64,000 nt of DNA from Clostridia bacterium (GTDB taxonomy: Bacteria > Bacillota > Clostridia > Oscillospirales > CAG-272): the NCBI GenBank assembly GCA_017463865.1, contig JAFTOI010000013.1, forward strand, positions 1 to 64,000. The letters are read 5' to 3'. The notes beneath the pieces were generated by a model that saw only the letters and a list, made by a program, of their open reading frames with translations, did not search any database and was not told the DNA's origin. Of the stretch, positions 1 through 8,149 are shown piece after piece; position 1 is the stretch's first letter; each line of letters opens with the position of its first letter. Position numbers and translations under genes: made by a program.

Positions 1-141
1 GTATACTTGGTATTGTCCATAGTGACGATCCTTTCAGAATTTTGTCTCAGCAACTTAATTCTACCACAGAATCGTTACTATGGATATTTTTATATTTTGC
101 TACCTATGTTGGTAGTGCAACTTCATTTTACAATCCGCTGA
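1..141 (+). CDS. C-terminal end of an unidentified, probably membrane, protein (partial)
   Basis: Frame 1 is open from the window edge to a TGA at 139-141. It reads as 46 mostly hydrophobic residues (start VYLVLSIVTIL, then a second hydrophobic stretch YGYFYILLPMLVV), which would suit the last membrane segments of an integral membrane protein. Frame 3 is also open from the edge to base 302, but it runs through the terminator at 222-252 and into the opposing NUDIX gene, so frame 1 is preferred. The DNA is much more AT-rich than the rest of the window. The family cannot be named from this fragment. Confidence 0.3.
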   Translation, partial: VYLVLSIVTILSEFCLSNLILPQNRYYGYFYILLPMLVVQLHFTIR

Positions 142-221
142 TAAGATATTTCATTTATTCTTCAAAGCAAGGAACGATACCAAACGTAGAGACGATCATC
201 GACGCTGAGAATAGAAACGAG

Positions 222-252
222 AAAATCCCTGCTGAGAGGCAGGGATTTTTTA
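222..252. terminator. Bidirectional intrinsic terminator
   Basis: Ten-bp stem AAATCCCTGC / GCAGGGATTT (223-232 and 239-248) with a 6-nt loop. An A-run on the left and a T-run on the right let it work on both strands. It sits between the convergent partial gene and the NUDIX gene. Confidence 0.8.
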
Positions 253-259
253 TGTGGAG

Positions 260-712
260 TTACAGATTCTCGCACTTCCACTCGCCGTCGAACCAGTGGT
301 AATTCTCCGACAGGTCATCGCGGAGGAACACCTCGAGCATCTGATCGAATCCGTCGGCCAATGGATAGCGGGGCAGATTACGACGGTCAATCCAGAAGAT
401 CTCGCCCTCGTCCGAGGCGCGAAGCGTGCCGGAAAATGTGTCCGTTTTGTAAAAAAGCACGATGTAACGATACTCTCTGCAGCGATGCGTGAACTGTTTG
501 ATACCGCATAACTGCGGGGCAGCGATGTCGAGTCCGGTCTCTTCCTTCATTTCGCGGATGACCGAGCGCACGAAAGACTCGCCCGGCTCGACGTGGCCGC
601 CGGGAAAGGTGATGCCCGGCCAGTTGGGGTTCCTGCGATCTTGTACGAGGATCCTGTCCCCGTCGCATATCATGCACATATTGGTCAGGATGACCGGTTC
701 GGGTTTGGACAT
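260..712 (-). CDS. NUDIX hydrolase, probable 8-oxo-dGTP diphosphatase
   Basis: A 150-residue single-domain protein with a perfect NUDIX box: G39, E45, then R53-E-M-K-E-E-T-G-L61, the metal-binding helix that hydrolyses nucleoside diphosphates linked to another moiety. The N-terminal pattern (LTNMCMI, later LVQDR and FPGGHVEPGES) resembles the MutT/8-oxo-dGTP diphosphatase branch found in Bacillota, which removes oxidised nucleotides before they enter DNA. The substrate is inferred; other nucleotides are possible. The start ATG at 712 follows AGGAGG. It is a single-gene unit facing the terminator at 222-252, with tRNA-Arg upstream on the same strand. Confidence 0.85.
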   Translation of the reverse strand: MSKPEPVILTNMCMICDGDRILVQDRRNPNWPGITFPGGHVEPGESFVRSVIREMKEETGLDIAAPQLCGIKQFTHRCREYRYIVLFYKTDTFSGTLRASDEGEIFWIDRRNLPRYPLADGFDQMLEVFLRDDLSENYHWFDGEWKCENL

Positions 713-747
713 GGCTGCCTCCTGTCGAATCTGTTATGCGAAACGTG

Positions 748-786
748 AAAAAAGTAAAAGATCCCGCGAACATAGTTCGCGGGATC
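748..786 (-). terminator. Terminator of the tRNA-Arg transcript
   Basis: Perfect 12-bp inverted repeat GATCCCGCGAAC / GTTCGCGGGATC (760-771, 775-786) with a 3-nt loop. On the minus strand it is followed by TTTTAC and then a run of T. It begins only 2 nt after the encoded CCA of the tRNA. Confidence 0.85.
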
Positions 787-787
787 C

Positions 788-864
788 TGGCCCGCCCTAC
801 AGGATTCGAACCTGCGACCATCGGAATCGGAATCCGGTACTCTATCCAGCTGAGCTAAAGGCGG
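788..864 (-). tRNA. tRNA-Arg (anticodon CCG)
   Basis: The reverse complement folds as a cloverleaf. The 7-bp acceptor stem is CCGCCTT with AGGGCGG (one G-U pair), the D-loop region is GCTCAGCTGGATAGAG, the anticodon loop is TTCCGAT with CCG at positions 34-36, and the T-arm contains GGTTCGAATCC. The discriminator base is G and the CCA end is encoded (788-790). The first anticodon-stem pair is a C-A mismatch. It reads CGG arginine codons. Confidence 0.93.
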
Positions 865-879
865 AAATCTTACCTGTAT

Positions 880-908
880 AGTATACCACAAATTCCGGGA
901 TTTGTAAA
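880..908 (-). promoter_or_regulatory. Sigma-A promoter of tRNA-Arg
   Basis: On the minus strand TTTACA (903-908), 17 bp, TATACT (880-885), ending about 15 nt before the mature tRNA 5' end. Confidence 0.8.
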
Positions 909-966
909 GGGCTTTTTTCAATTTTGCGGTCGAAATCTTTTCTTGCGGGATCGCGCGGATGTGTGC

Positions 967-2313
967 TTATTCGATCGGCGAGCCGATGTAGAGCACGGTG
1001 TTCGCCTTGACGGGCAGGGTGAGGGTCATGGTGTCGGCGGGGGCAACGAGGTTCATGATCGGCTCGAAGAAGTGATCCTCGTCGATGATGCGCACCTCGA
1101 GCTGGCCGGCGGAAAGGCCCTTGAGGTCGACGGTGATCTCGTTGGGCTCGTCTGTATAGTTAGCGGCCAGCAGGCCCTGCTGGCCCTCGCCGCAGGCGGC
1201 GCAGGCGTAGATGCCATCCCCTGTGATATCGGCGGTCACGGCATTGCCCATCTTATAAAGTTCGTTGAAGGCTTTGAAGGAATAGAAAGCCTTGGTTGGG
1301 GCCAGGCGTGCTTTTCTGCCGTGGTTGCCGATACACATGTCGGCGACATTGAAGAGGCTGCAGAATTCCTTGACCACATCAGCCTCGAAGAGGCAGGCGA
1401 GGGAGATGGAGGTATCCTGCTGCATGGCGGCAAGGACAGCGGCATGGTGGGCCGCACCGATGTGATTTTTCATACGGCGGTAGCTTTCCGACTGGCTGTC
1501 GGCATCCCAGGCGATCATGTAGTTCCACTCGTTGAATACGCTTTCGGTGTTGGTGTAGCCGTGGGAAGCCAGCAGCTCGTCGACGGCCTTGGCTTCGTCG
1601 GTCATCATGCTGATATCGGCGAAATAGCGATGCCAGGAATAGAAATCCAGCGGGACGGGTTCCTCTTGGGCAGCGAGGTAGTCCATGAAGCCGACCATGA
1701 AGGGCTTGATGCCGCGGCAGAAGGCGGAGCCGCCGATCTTGAGGTGCGGGAAGCAGCCCTTGAGGTGGCGGGCAGCGATGGTGTAAAATTCGTAGAACTG
1801 TTCAGGCGTGCCCAGCCACATGTTGCCGTTACCGTCGGGCTCGTTCCAAATCTCCCAGTAGTCGATCTTCCAGGTGTAGCCGTCGGCCCAGCCCTCGGTG
1901 TAGTGGCGGATGATGTGCTCGCAGATGCGTGCCCACTTCGCAAAGTCCTTGGGCGGATAGATATGGCGCTTGACGGGGGCGTGCTCGATAGAAACACCGA
2001 GACGGAAGAAGGGCTCACAGCCGACTTCGACACAGTGCGCCAGATATTCATCGGTCAGGCCGAAGTTGTAGTTGGCGGGATCGTTCTCGTCGGCGTCAAA
2101 GTTGCGGAAAATGCAGGGGATATCGACAAATTCGCCCGAACCGTAGGGGTATTCGACGTCATGCAGGCGCGCGTAGGGCAGGCCGGCTTCGCGGAAGAGA
2201 GGGCGGGCGTCATAGGTGAAGACCTTAGTCATCGGACCAGAGTTGACGCCGTGCAGCGGGCGGATCGGTTTCCCGTTAGGGGCGGCATAGTTGACAATGA
2301 TCTGTGCGGACAT
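967..2313 (-). CDS. GH39-like glycoside hydrolase
   Basis: A 448-residue TIM-barrel glycosidase without signal peptide. DYWEIWNEPDG places the likely acid/base Glu at 158, in the NEP motif of clan GH-A. VFNEWN places the likely nucleophile Glu at 262. The spacing and the phrase around NEPDGNGNMW are typical of family GH39 (beta-xylosidase / alpha-L-iduronidase type). A small beta-domain probably fills the last 90 residues. It is the last gene of the kinase-to-glycosidase operon (18 nt after the ceramidase-like gene). With no signal peptide it probably cleaves an imported glycoside in the cytoplasm. The substrate is unknown. ATG 2313 follows AAAGGAG. Confidence 0.8.
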   Translation of the reverse strand: MSAQIIVNYAAPNGKPIRPLHGVNSGPMTKVFTYDARPLFREAGLPYARLHDVEYPYGSGEFVDIPCIFRNFDADENDPANYNFGLTDEYLAHCVEVGCEPFFRLGVSIEHAPVKRHIYPPKDFAKWARICEHIIRHYTEGWADGYTWKIDYWEIWNEPDGNGNMWLGTPEQFYEFYTIAARHLKGCFPHLKIGGSAFCRGIKPFMVGFMDYLAAQEEPVPLDFYSWHRYFADISMMTDEAKAVDELLASHGYTNTESVFNEWNYMIAWDADSQSESYRRMKNHIGAAHHAAVLAAMQQDTSISLACLFEADVVKEFCSLFNVADMCIGNHGRKARLAPTKAFYSFKAFNELYKMGNAVTADITGDGIYACAACGEGQQGLLAANYTDEPNEITVDLKGLSAGQLEVRIIDEDHFFEPIMNLVAPADTMTLTLPVKANTVLYIGSPIE

Positions 2314-2330
2314 AGGCGAAGCTCCTTTCG

Positions 2331-3812
2331 TTATTCGGCGAACATATCGGCGATCTCGTCGAGGGTGATCTTAGCCAGCTCGAGGCCTCCCACGTGGCCG
2401 ACGTGGCCGGAGGAGACGTAAGCCGAGTAGTGGCCGCCTGCCTCGGCCTTGGCCGTGGGCAGATAGCCCTTGGAGTCGTCGGTCAGCTGGAGCAGGAAGG
2501 TCTGCTTGGCGGCGCTGCGGGCGCGAATGAGGTTGGCGAAATCGAGGAAAAGCTCGAAGGGGCTGGTGGCGAGGGCGATATCGCCCAGGCGCAGGAAGTG
2601 AACGGGGCAGGGGACGACCGACTCGGTCTGCTGGCGGTCGTAGCGGGCGGCGGTGCCGGCGTAGACGTGCATCGCGGCGCTGTCGCTGGCCTTGATATTG
2701 TCATTGGCGTGCTCGGCGGCGAATTTGGCCAGCTCGGCGCGGGCGGCGGCGTTCTCCTCCTCGGTGACGGTGCGCAGGGGCAGGTCGAGGGTATAAGCGT
2801 GGTGGATCAGCGTTGCCGTGCTGAAACGCTCCTCGGTTTCCTCGAGAACGGCCAGAATTTCACTTGCGATGCGGCGGCCGATGGTCCAGGTGCCCTTGAT
2901 GTCGAACATCGACGGGTCGGCGCGGCGGATGGGCGGGTTCACGCGGATGACATTGGGGTCTTCGATGGGCGTCTCGGGCTCGACCCAGCGCACCAGGTCG
3001 CGCGGGCACTGATCGCCGGCCGGCGAGCAGAGGCCGAGCACCTTCAGATCCTCGCCAAGCTCGCGGCGGAGCAGGATCTTCACCTTGCCCCAGTAGTCGG
3101 CCGAGATGAGGTAGCGCTGCTCCATGACCTGCGCGGGGCAGGCGATGTTGGCGACAACGCCGGTCAGTGCACCGTCGGTATCGTAGGTGAAGAGCAGCTC
3201 GATACCGTTGTCGTTGCCACCCTCCAGCATGGTGAAATCGGGGGTGTTGGTGTCGCCCCACATCTTGGCGGTGCCGTCGGCGTAGCAAACGCGGCGGTTC
3301 ATACCGACGGCGGCGCGGCCAAAGCCGGGCGCATAGGCACCCGGCGCGCGGGTCGTCCAGGCGGTGATGACTGCTTCGGTCAGACGTTCAATGAGAAATG
3401 CAGTTGCCTCGGCGGGAGACATGACGTCGTCGCGGACGACGGCGGTGTTCTCGGGCGATTCTTCGGTGCCGAGGTATTTGGCCAGCGCGCCGAGCCCCGA
3501 GTCATGGCTGCCCTCGTAGACGAAGGAGGTGTGGCTGTGGGTGGCGGCGAAGATGATCTTGGCCGGGTCAAGTCCAATGTTCGCAGCGGCCACGTTGGCG
3601 CGGACGCCGGCGGGAAGCACCGGGTCGACGCTCTCGATGTCGACCGAGCAGATCACGGCCTGATCGCCCGAAGCCTCGATGGCCATGGCGGTAACGGTGA
3701 TGGGGGTCTCAACGTACTGCGAGACGCGCTCGTAGAACTGTCCGGCCAGATAGATCGGCTTGTCGGGGGTGATGCTGACCTCAGACCAGCCGATTTTGAC
3801 GGTCTTATCCAT
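2331..3812 (-). CDS. Neutral/alkaline ceramidase-like hydrolase domain protein
   Basis: A 493-residue protein whose N-terminal half matches the neutral ceramidase N-terminal superfamily: IGWSEVSITPDKPIYLAGQ at the start, and ATHSHTSF near residue 91, the zinc-binding His pair of that family. It is shorter than true ceramidases (about 650-700 residues) and has no signal peptide. Clostridia have many such cytoplasmic proteins of unproven substrate, often next to carbohydrate genes, so a role on a sugar amide or ester is as likely as lipid hydrolysis. Start ATG 3812 follows AAGGAGG; 11 nt separate it from the preceding isomerase gene. Confidence 0.7.
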   Translation of the reverse strand: MDKTVKIGWSEVSITPDKPIYLAGQFYERVSQYVETPITVTAMAIEASGDQAVICSVDIESVDPVLPAGVRANVAAANIGLDPAKIIFAATHSHTSFVYEGSHDSGLGALAKYLGTEESPENTAVVRDDVMSPAEATAFLIERLTEAVITAWTTRAPGAYAPGFGRAAVGMNRRVCYADGTAKMWGDTNTPDFTMLEGGNDNGIELLFTYDTDGALTGVVANIACPAQVMEQRYLISADYWGKVKILLRRELGEDLKVLGLCSPAGDQCPRDLVRWVEPETPIEDPNVIRVNPPIRRADPSMFDIKGTWTIGRRIASEILAVLEETEERFSTATLIHHAYTLDLPLRTVTEEENAAARAELAKFAAEHANDNIKASDSAAMHVYAGTAARYDRQQTESVVPCPVHFLRLGDIALATSPFELFLDFANLIRARSAAKQTFLLQLTDDSKGYLPTAKAEAGGHYSAYVSSGHVGHVGGLELAKITLDEIADMFAE

Positions 3813-3823
3813 GGTCGGCCTCC

Positions 3824-4522
3824 TTATGCGCGCTCATCCCAGGCGCGGCGCAGGGCACCGAGCATGTCCCAGGCGACAGCCTCGGGATCGGCTGCGGCCA
3901 TGATCGCGCTGGTGCAGCCGGTCGCTTGCGCACCGGCGGCGATGACGTTGTAGACGTCCTGCGCAGTCGAGATGCCGGCGCCCTGCAGTACCATGATCTC
4001 GGGGTTGATGGCGTGGACGGCGGCGATGGTATCCTTGACGTAGCTCATGTCGCTGGCGACGCCGGTACCGATGAGGGCGGTGGGCTCGGCGACCATCAGA
4101 TTCGGGCCGAGCGCGGCGATGGCCTTGACCTCCTCGAGGGTATCGGCGCAGACGATGGTGGCAAGGCCGACCTCGTCAGCGCGTGCCATGGTGGCGGCGA
4201 GGGTGTCCATGTCCAGCTTGCACTCGGCGTGGTTGAGCATAACGCCCACGGCGCCCGCCTCCTTGACTGCCTCGGGCAGGACAGAGCCAAGGCCACGGCC
4301 GGGACGGATGGGGTCCATATGCTGGGCGTAGACATGCAGCCGCTCGGTGTTGGCGGCGATGGCCGCGATGTCGGTGTACTGCGGGGTGAGGATGATGTCG
4401 AGGTCATACTTTTCGGCGATCTTGTCCAGCTCTCGGGCCAGACGGAGCATGCGCGCGCCCCACATGTAGACCTTCGGACCTACCTCGAAGAAAGGGGGGC
4501 GGATCTTGTAATTCTCCAGCAT
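3824..4522 (-). CDS. Triosephosphate-isomerase family protein (archaeal-type TIM homologue)
   Basis: A 232-residue TIM barrel close in length to archaeal triosephosphate isomerases. The three catalytic residues are in place: Lys6 (ENYK), His98 (LNHAE) and Glu146 (AEPTALIGTG, where archaeal enzymes have VEP.ELIGTG). The phosphate loop IGTG and the VLQGAGIS strand are also kept. The changes around Lys6 and in the loop after H98 (HAE, not HSE) suggest a specialised isomerase rather than the glycolytic enzyme. Related TIM paralogues isomerise tetrulose phosphates in erythritol-type pathways. It lies between the ceramidase-like and SIS genes in a sugar operon, consistent with a sugar-phosphate isomerase role. 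ATG 4522 follows GAGGAG. Confidence 0.8.
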   Translation of the reverse strand: MLENYKIRPPFFEVGPKVYMWGARMLRLARELDKIAEKYDLDIILTPQYTDIAAIAANTERLHVYAQHMDPIRPGRGLGSVLPEAVKEAGAVGVMLNHAECKLDMDTLAATMARADEVGLATIVCADTLEEVKAIAALGPNLMVAEPTALIGTGVASDMSYVKDTIAAVHAINPEIMVLQGAGISTAQDVYNVIAAGAQATGCTSAIMAAADPEAVAWDMLGALRRAWDERA

Positions 4523-4537
4523 GATGTAACTCCTCGC

Positions 4538-5137
4538 TTATTTTTTGTCGTTGAGCAGGCTGCCGACTGCTCCGCCGGGATGGATGAGGCCGAACTGCTC
4601 GCGGGTGTAGCCGGTCTCGACGATGAGGGCCGAGAGCAGGGCGTCAAAGATGACGATGGTGGCGATGTAGCTGCCGGTGGCCATCAGGCCTGTGGGGTCG
4701 CTTTCAGAGCCGATCTTCATGGGCAGAACGATCTGCGCCGCCTTGGCCAGCGGGGACTCGAGATTTTCGGTGACGGCGATGAGGGTAGCGCCCTTCTTGT
4801 TGCAGACATCGATGATGGGCAGCAGCTCGGCCGTCTTGCCGCCGCGCGAGACCATAATCATGACATCGTCGCCCTTCAGGCTGCCGAGACCGCCGTGGAC
4901 CGCCTCGCAGGGGGGCATGAACATCGCGCCGCGCTCGATGCAGCAGAGTGAGTGGGCGAACTTCTTTGCCGCGATGCCCGACGAGCCGCTGGCACAGGTC
5001 ATGATGCGGGGGCAGTTTGCCAGTGCGTCGACAGCCTTGGCGAAGGCGTCCATATCCATAGACTTGGCCACATTGGCGGCCTCAGCGGCCTCGATTTCAA
5101 TCGACTTGAGAGCAGCGTTAAGTGCTTCGTTTTTCAT
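4538..5137 (-). CDS. SIS-domain sugar-phosphate isomerase, KpsF/GutQ-like
   Basis: A 199-residue single SIS domain. CASGSSG near residue 48 and VSRGGKTAELL near 97 form the phosphosugar-binding loops. The C-terminal HPGGAVGSLL is the signature of the D-arabinose-5-phosphate isomerase (KdsD/KpsF/GutQ) group. The two CBS domains of KdsD/KpsF are absent, as in short GutQ-like and 3-hexulose-6-phosphate isomerase proteins. The probable reaction is aldose-ketose isomerisation of a phosphorylated sugar in the cytoplasm. It follows the fucose-isomerase-like gene after a gap holding a strong hairpin (5187-5212). ATG 5137 follows GAGG. Confidence 0.8.
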   Translation of the reverse strand: MKNEALNAALKSIEIEAAEAANVAKSMDMDAFAKAVDALANCPRIMTCASGSSGIAAKKFAHSLCCIERGAMFMPPCEAVHGGLGSLKGDDVMIMVSRGGKTAELLPIIDVCNKKGATLIAVTENLESPLAKAAQIVLPMKIGSESDPTGLMATGSYIATIVIFDALLSALIVETGYTREQFGLIHPGGAVGSLLNDKK

Positions 5138-5186
5138 TTTTGATATACCTCACATTTCAGAGAAATTAAATTTATACAGGGGAAGT

Positions 5187-5212
5187 GGGGGTGCCTTGCG
5201 CAAGGCACCCCC
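5187..5212 (-). other. Perfect 26-bp palindrome between operon genes
   Basis: GGGGGTGCCTTGC is followed directly by its reverse complement. As RNA it would form a very stable hairpin just after the stop of the fucose-isomerase-like gene. No T-run follows on the minus strand, so it is more likely an mRNA-stabilising or partial-termination element than a true terminator. Confidence 0.6.
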
Positions 5213-5220
5213 GCAGGGGG

Positions 5221-6567
5221 TCAGACGATCTCGATGCCCATCAGATCGCACAGGTGCTTGATGCGGCGGGTGCAGTCGCCGTAGACGATGAAGTAATGCT
5301 GAGCGGCAACCTTGTCGGCGAAGTCCTCGACGTCGGCGAGGAGCACCTCAAGGCCGGGCAGCTGGGGTGCGGGCTGTGCCCAGCCGGCTTCCTCCCAGCG
5401 GCGAGGCGTGACGCCTTCGCCCTTGACCATGTGCAGCTTGTATTGGCCGTTCGTGTAGAAGAGGCGGCACATCGTCAGCTCGCCGGGCTTGACCTTGGAG
5501 ACGTTCAGGATGCCCTGCGACAGCTCGCCGAAGGCGGCGGGCATGACAGTGACCTCGCCGTCGACGATCTCCTCGGGGACAAAGTCGGGCACACCGGCGA
5601 GGACCCGGTCGGTGAAGAACTCGTAGAACTCGAGGTAAGCGGCGCACTGGCCGGTCAGGGCCTTGAGCATCATCTGGGTGACGCAGCCCAGCGAGTCGTT
5701 CTCGGGGACGACACAGAAGCCGTCCTCGGCCAGCAGCATAAAGATGGGCGCGGGGGGGTAGCCCAGCAGCTTCTTCATGCCGTCGACGTCCTTGAGCGAG
5801 ATGGCGGTGTAGCCACGCTCGCAGGCCAGCTCACGGACGGCCAGATAGTAGCCGGCGGCCTTCATCATGGCCGACTCATCGGCCTCAGCAAGGAACTTCC
5901 ACTGGCGGATGCGGCCGTTGACGACGTCCATTTTCTCGGCGTCGGAGAGCTTCTGGCAGCGCTGCTCGATCTCGAGCATCTCGAAGGTCTCGAGCTCCGT
6001 ACCGACCACGCGCTTGAGCGAGCTGCCGTCGTAGAGGGTGCCGTAGAGGTTCATGTCGCGGTAGCCCATCATGCCGGCACGGGAGTGGCGCAGCCAGGCA
6101 GCGGCCTTGGCGGCGGCGCAGTAGTCGGCGACCTTCTTCGCGCCGCAGGGCTGGCCGACGATGTCGTAGATGTAGGTGAAGCGATAGCCCAACTCGGCCA
6201 GCGTGCCGCGCAGGGCGGTGGTGCCTGCCTGGTCGGCGGTGGTGACCAGACGGCCGTCATCCTCGATCCAGCCGCAGAGGCCCCACAGGACGACGGGGAG
6301 GTGGCGGAAATGCTCGGCAACCTTGATGACGGCGTGGGTGGGGATCCAGCCGGCGATGCAGAGTACGAGGGCGTCGATGGGCTCGGACTTCAGCACATCG
6401 ACGGCGTGGGCGATGTCCTTCTCCTCATAGTCATCGGTGATCGGGAAGACGGGGAGCAGATCAAGTCCCTCGCCAAGCAGGGCATCGCGGGCGGCGGTGC
6501 ACTTATTGATGATGATCTCGACGGGGGTGTTGACCTCGCCGAAGCCTGCAAATCCTATTTTAGACAT
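5221..6567 (-). CDS. L-fucose/L-arabinose isomerase family protein
   Basis: A 448-residue member of the COG2407-type fucose/arabinose isomerase-like family, which interconverts free aldoses and ketoses using Mn2+. The N-terminal Rossmann-like part (IGFAGFGEVNTPVE, then IDALVLCIAGW near residue 66) and the C-terminal metal-binding domain match family layout; the length suits this branch better than canonical FucI (about 590 residues). The sugar is not identifiable. Its start overlaps the 3' end of the FGGY kinase gene by 13 bp, so the two are probably translationally coupled: isomerise, then phosphorylate. ATG 6567 follows AGGAGG. Confidence 0.82.
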   Translation of the reverse strand: MSKIGFAGFGEVNTPVEIIINKCTAARDALLGEGLDLLPVFPITDDYEEKDIAHAVDVLKSEPIDALVLCIAGWIPTHAVIKVAEHFRHLPVVLWGLCGWIEDDGRLVTTADQAGTTALRGTLAELGYRFTYIYDIVGQPCGAKKVADYCAAAKAAAWLRHSRAGMMGYRDMNLYGTLYDGSSLKRVVGTELETFEMLEIEQRCQKLSDAEKMDVVNGRIRQWKFLAEADESAMMKAAGYYLAVRELACERGYTAISLKDVDGMKKLLGYPPAPIFMLLAEDGFCVVPENDSLGCVTQMMLKALTGQCAAYLEFYEFFTDRVLAGVPDFVPEEIVDGEVTVMPAAFGELSQGILNVSKVKPGELTMCRLFYTNGQYKLHMVKGEGVTPRRWEEAGWAQPAPQLPGLEVLLADVEDFADKVAAQHYFIVYGDCTRRIKHLCDLMGIEIV

Positions 6568-7988
6568 GTGGAAACCTCCTGGTTGTTGAATAATTTATCA
6601 TACGCGCGGAAACGCCGCGCGGCGTCGGTGTAATCGGTGCCGGTGGGCAGGTAGGTTTTACCGGTCCTGACGCAGGCGGCAGTGCCAGCCTCTACCGAGG
6701 CGAATGCGCCCGCGCCAACGCCAGCGAGGATCGCGGTGCCAAGGCAGGCGGTCTCGCTCTCGGCCGGGACGCAGAGGCGGAGCCCCGTGACGTCGGCTTT
6801 AATCTGTGCCCAGAGCGGGGATGCAGCGCCGCCGCCCGTGATGCGCAGCTCTTCGATGGCGTTGCCTGCCGTCCTGAGCGTGTCATCAAGCATAAAGGCG
6901 ATAGCCTCGAGGATAGCGCGGACGAAGTGCCCGCGCCCGTGCGTCAGCGTGATGCCCCCGAAGAGGCCGCGGGCGTCGGGATTGTAGGTCGGCATGGTCG
7001 AGCCGCAGAGGTAGGGCAGGAAGACCAGCCCCTCACTGCCGGCCGGAACCTCGGCCGCTTCCTTGTCGAGCGCCGCGAAGTCGACGCCGGCCGCGAAAGA
7101 ATTGCGGAACCATTTCAGCGCCATGCCGGCGGTCGGTGACCAGAGCAGACGGCAGTAGTGGCCGTCGAGGTGGACGTGGCAGGGGATCTTCGATGCGGGA
7201 TCGAAAGGCGGGATCTCGTCGCAGAGGGCGCAGACCGCCATGATGGTGCCGGTCATCTCGCTGACGATGTCGGGGGTCACCACGCCGGTGCCCACCGATC
7301 CGGCGATCTGATCGAGCGCGCCGGTGACAACAGTCGCTTCCTCGAATTTTGCAACAGCCGTTGCCGAGGGGATGAGGCGGGGCAGCTGATCGCGCGTGAT
7401 GCCGATGTAGTCGAGCATCTCGGGCCACCAGTCTCCGGTGGTGATGTCGTAATAGCAGGAGGACGACTGCAGCGTCGGCTCGGTGACGAACTCGCCGCCG
7501 AGGTCGTGCAGCAGCCAGTCGCCGAGAAGGAAAATTTTCTTCGTTTTTGCCCAGATCTCGGGGCGGTTGCGCTTGACCCACAGCAGCTTGCAGGCCGGCC
7601 AGCCGCCGGTCACTTCAGGCTGTCCGGTGTGGTTGTAGAAATTCTCGAGGCCGAAGTGGGCCTCGATCTCTCGCGCCTCGGCTTCGGCGCGATTATCCAG
7701 CCAGACGATGGCGGGTGCGAGAGGCGTTCCGGCCTCGTCGGTGAGGATCATCGTCTCGCCCTGCGTGTCGACCGAGATGGCGTCGATCTGCCCGACCTCG
7801 GCCCGGATGCGGGCGATGGCTTCGCGGCAGATGCGCAGGTATTCGTTTGCTTCGAACTCGACCATGACGCCGCCCTCGGCGGTGGAGAGGGTGTAATCCA
7901 TGGTGCAGAGTGCCAGCCGCCGCCCCGTTTCGTCAAAGGCCGCGGCCTTGAGCGAGGTGGTGCCGACGTCTATCCCCAACAGAACCAT
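6555..7988 (-). CDS. FGGY-family carbohydrate kinase (xylulokinase-like)
   Basis: A 477-residue kinase starting MVLLGIDVGTTSLKAA, the phosphate-1 loop of the ASKHA fold. VDTQGE and IVWLDNRAEAEA supply the sugar-binding region and probable catalytic Asp. ITGGGAASPLWAQIKAD is the C-terminal adenosine/FGGY region. It is closest in pattern to XylB-type ketose kinases. ATG 7988 is chosen because AAAGGA lies 9 nt upstream; a longer reading from 8039 lacks a good site. It is the first gene of the six-gene operon, opposite DeoR, and would phosphorylate the ketose made by the downstream isomerase. Substrate unknown. Confidence 0.9.
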   Translation of the reverse strand: MVLLGIDVGTTSLKAAAFDETGRRLALCTMDYTLSTAEGGVMVEFEANEYLRICREAIARIRAEVGQIDAISVDTQGETMILTDEAGTPLAPAIVWLDNRAEAEAREIEAHFGLENFYNHTGQPEVTGGWPACKLLWVKRNRPEIWAKTKKIFLLGDWLLHDLGGEFVTEPTLQSSSCYYDITTGDWWPEMLDYIGITRDQLPRLIPSATAVAKFEEATVVTGALDQIAGSVGTGVVTPDIVSEMTGTIMAVCALCDEIPPFDPASKIPCHVHLDGHYCRLLWSPTAGMALKWFRNSFAAGVDFAALDKEAAEVPAGSEGLVFLPYLCGSTMPTYNPDARGLFGGITLTHGRGHFVRAILEAIAFMLDDTLRTAGNAIEELRITGGGAASPLWAQIKADVTGLRLCVPAESETACLGTAILAGVGAGAFASVEAGTAACVRTGKTYLPTGTDYTDAARRFRAYDKLFNNQEVSTCLK

Positions 7989-8048
7989 GTCATCAAATCC
8001 TTTCGTTTGGTTTCGATTGTTTCGCAATTGTATTTGCACTTGGCTTAT

Positions 8049-8126
8049 GAAAATATTCTATCATGGATCAGAAAATTTGTCAAGAAAAAACTTGCAATTT
8101 CCCATAAAGTATGATAAAATATTTTC
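8049..8126. promoter_or_regulatory. Divergent promoters with symmetric DeoR-operator candidate
   Basis: Minus promoter: TTGACA (8078-8083), 17 bp, TAGAAT (8055-8060). Plus promoter: TTGCAA (8092-8097), 17 bp, TAAAAT (8115-8120). Both -10 boxes sit inside a 16-bp inverted repeat matching at 15 positions: GAAAATATTCTATCAT (8049-8064) and ATGATAAAATATTTTC (8111-8126), 46 bp apart. A repressor bound to both arms would shut both promoters. Confidence 0.7.
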
Positions 8127-8149
8127 AAAGAACGAAAGGGAGAGACGCC

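Noticed and set aside
42..302. 86-codon open frame at the window start
   Set aside because: It runs through a terminator into the convergent NUDIX gene; frame 1, ending at 141, is the better reading.
943..3953. Long plus-strand open frames (about 490 and 520 codons) opposite the GH39 and ceramidase-like genes
   Set aside because: Antisense shadows caused by GC-rich third positions; the minus-strand genes have family motifs and ribosome sites.
7989..8039. 17-residue N-terminal extension of the FGGY kinase
   Set aside because: No ribosome site upstream of 8039; AAAGGA sits before ATG 7988, which begins the conserved phosphate loop.
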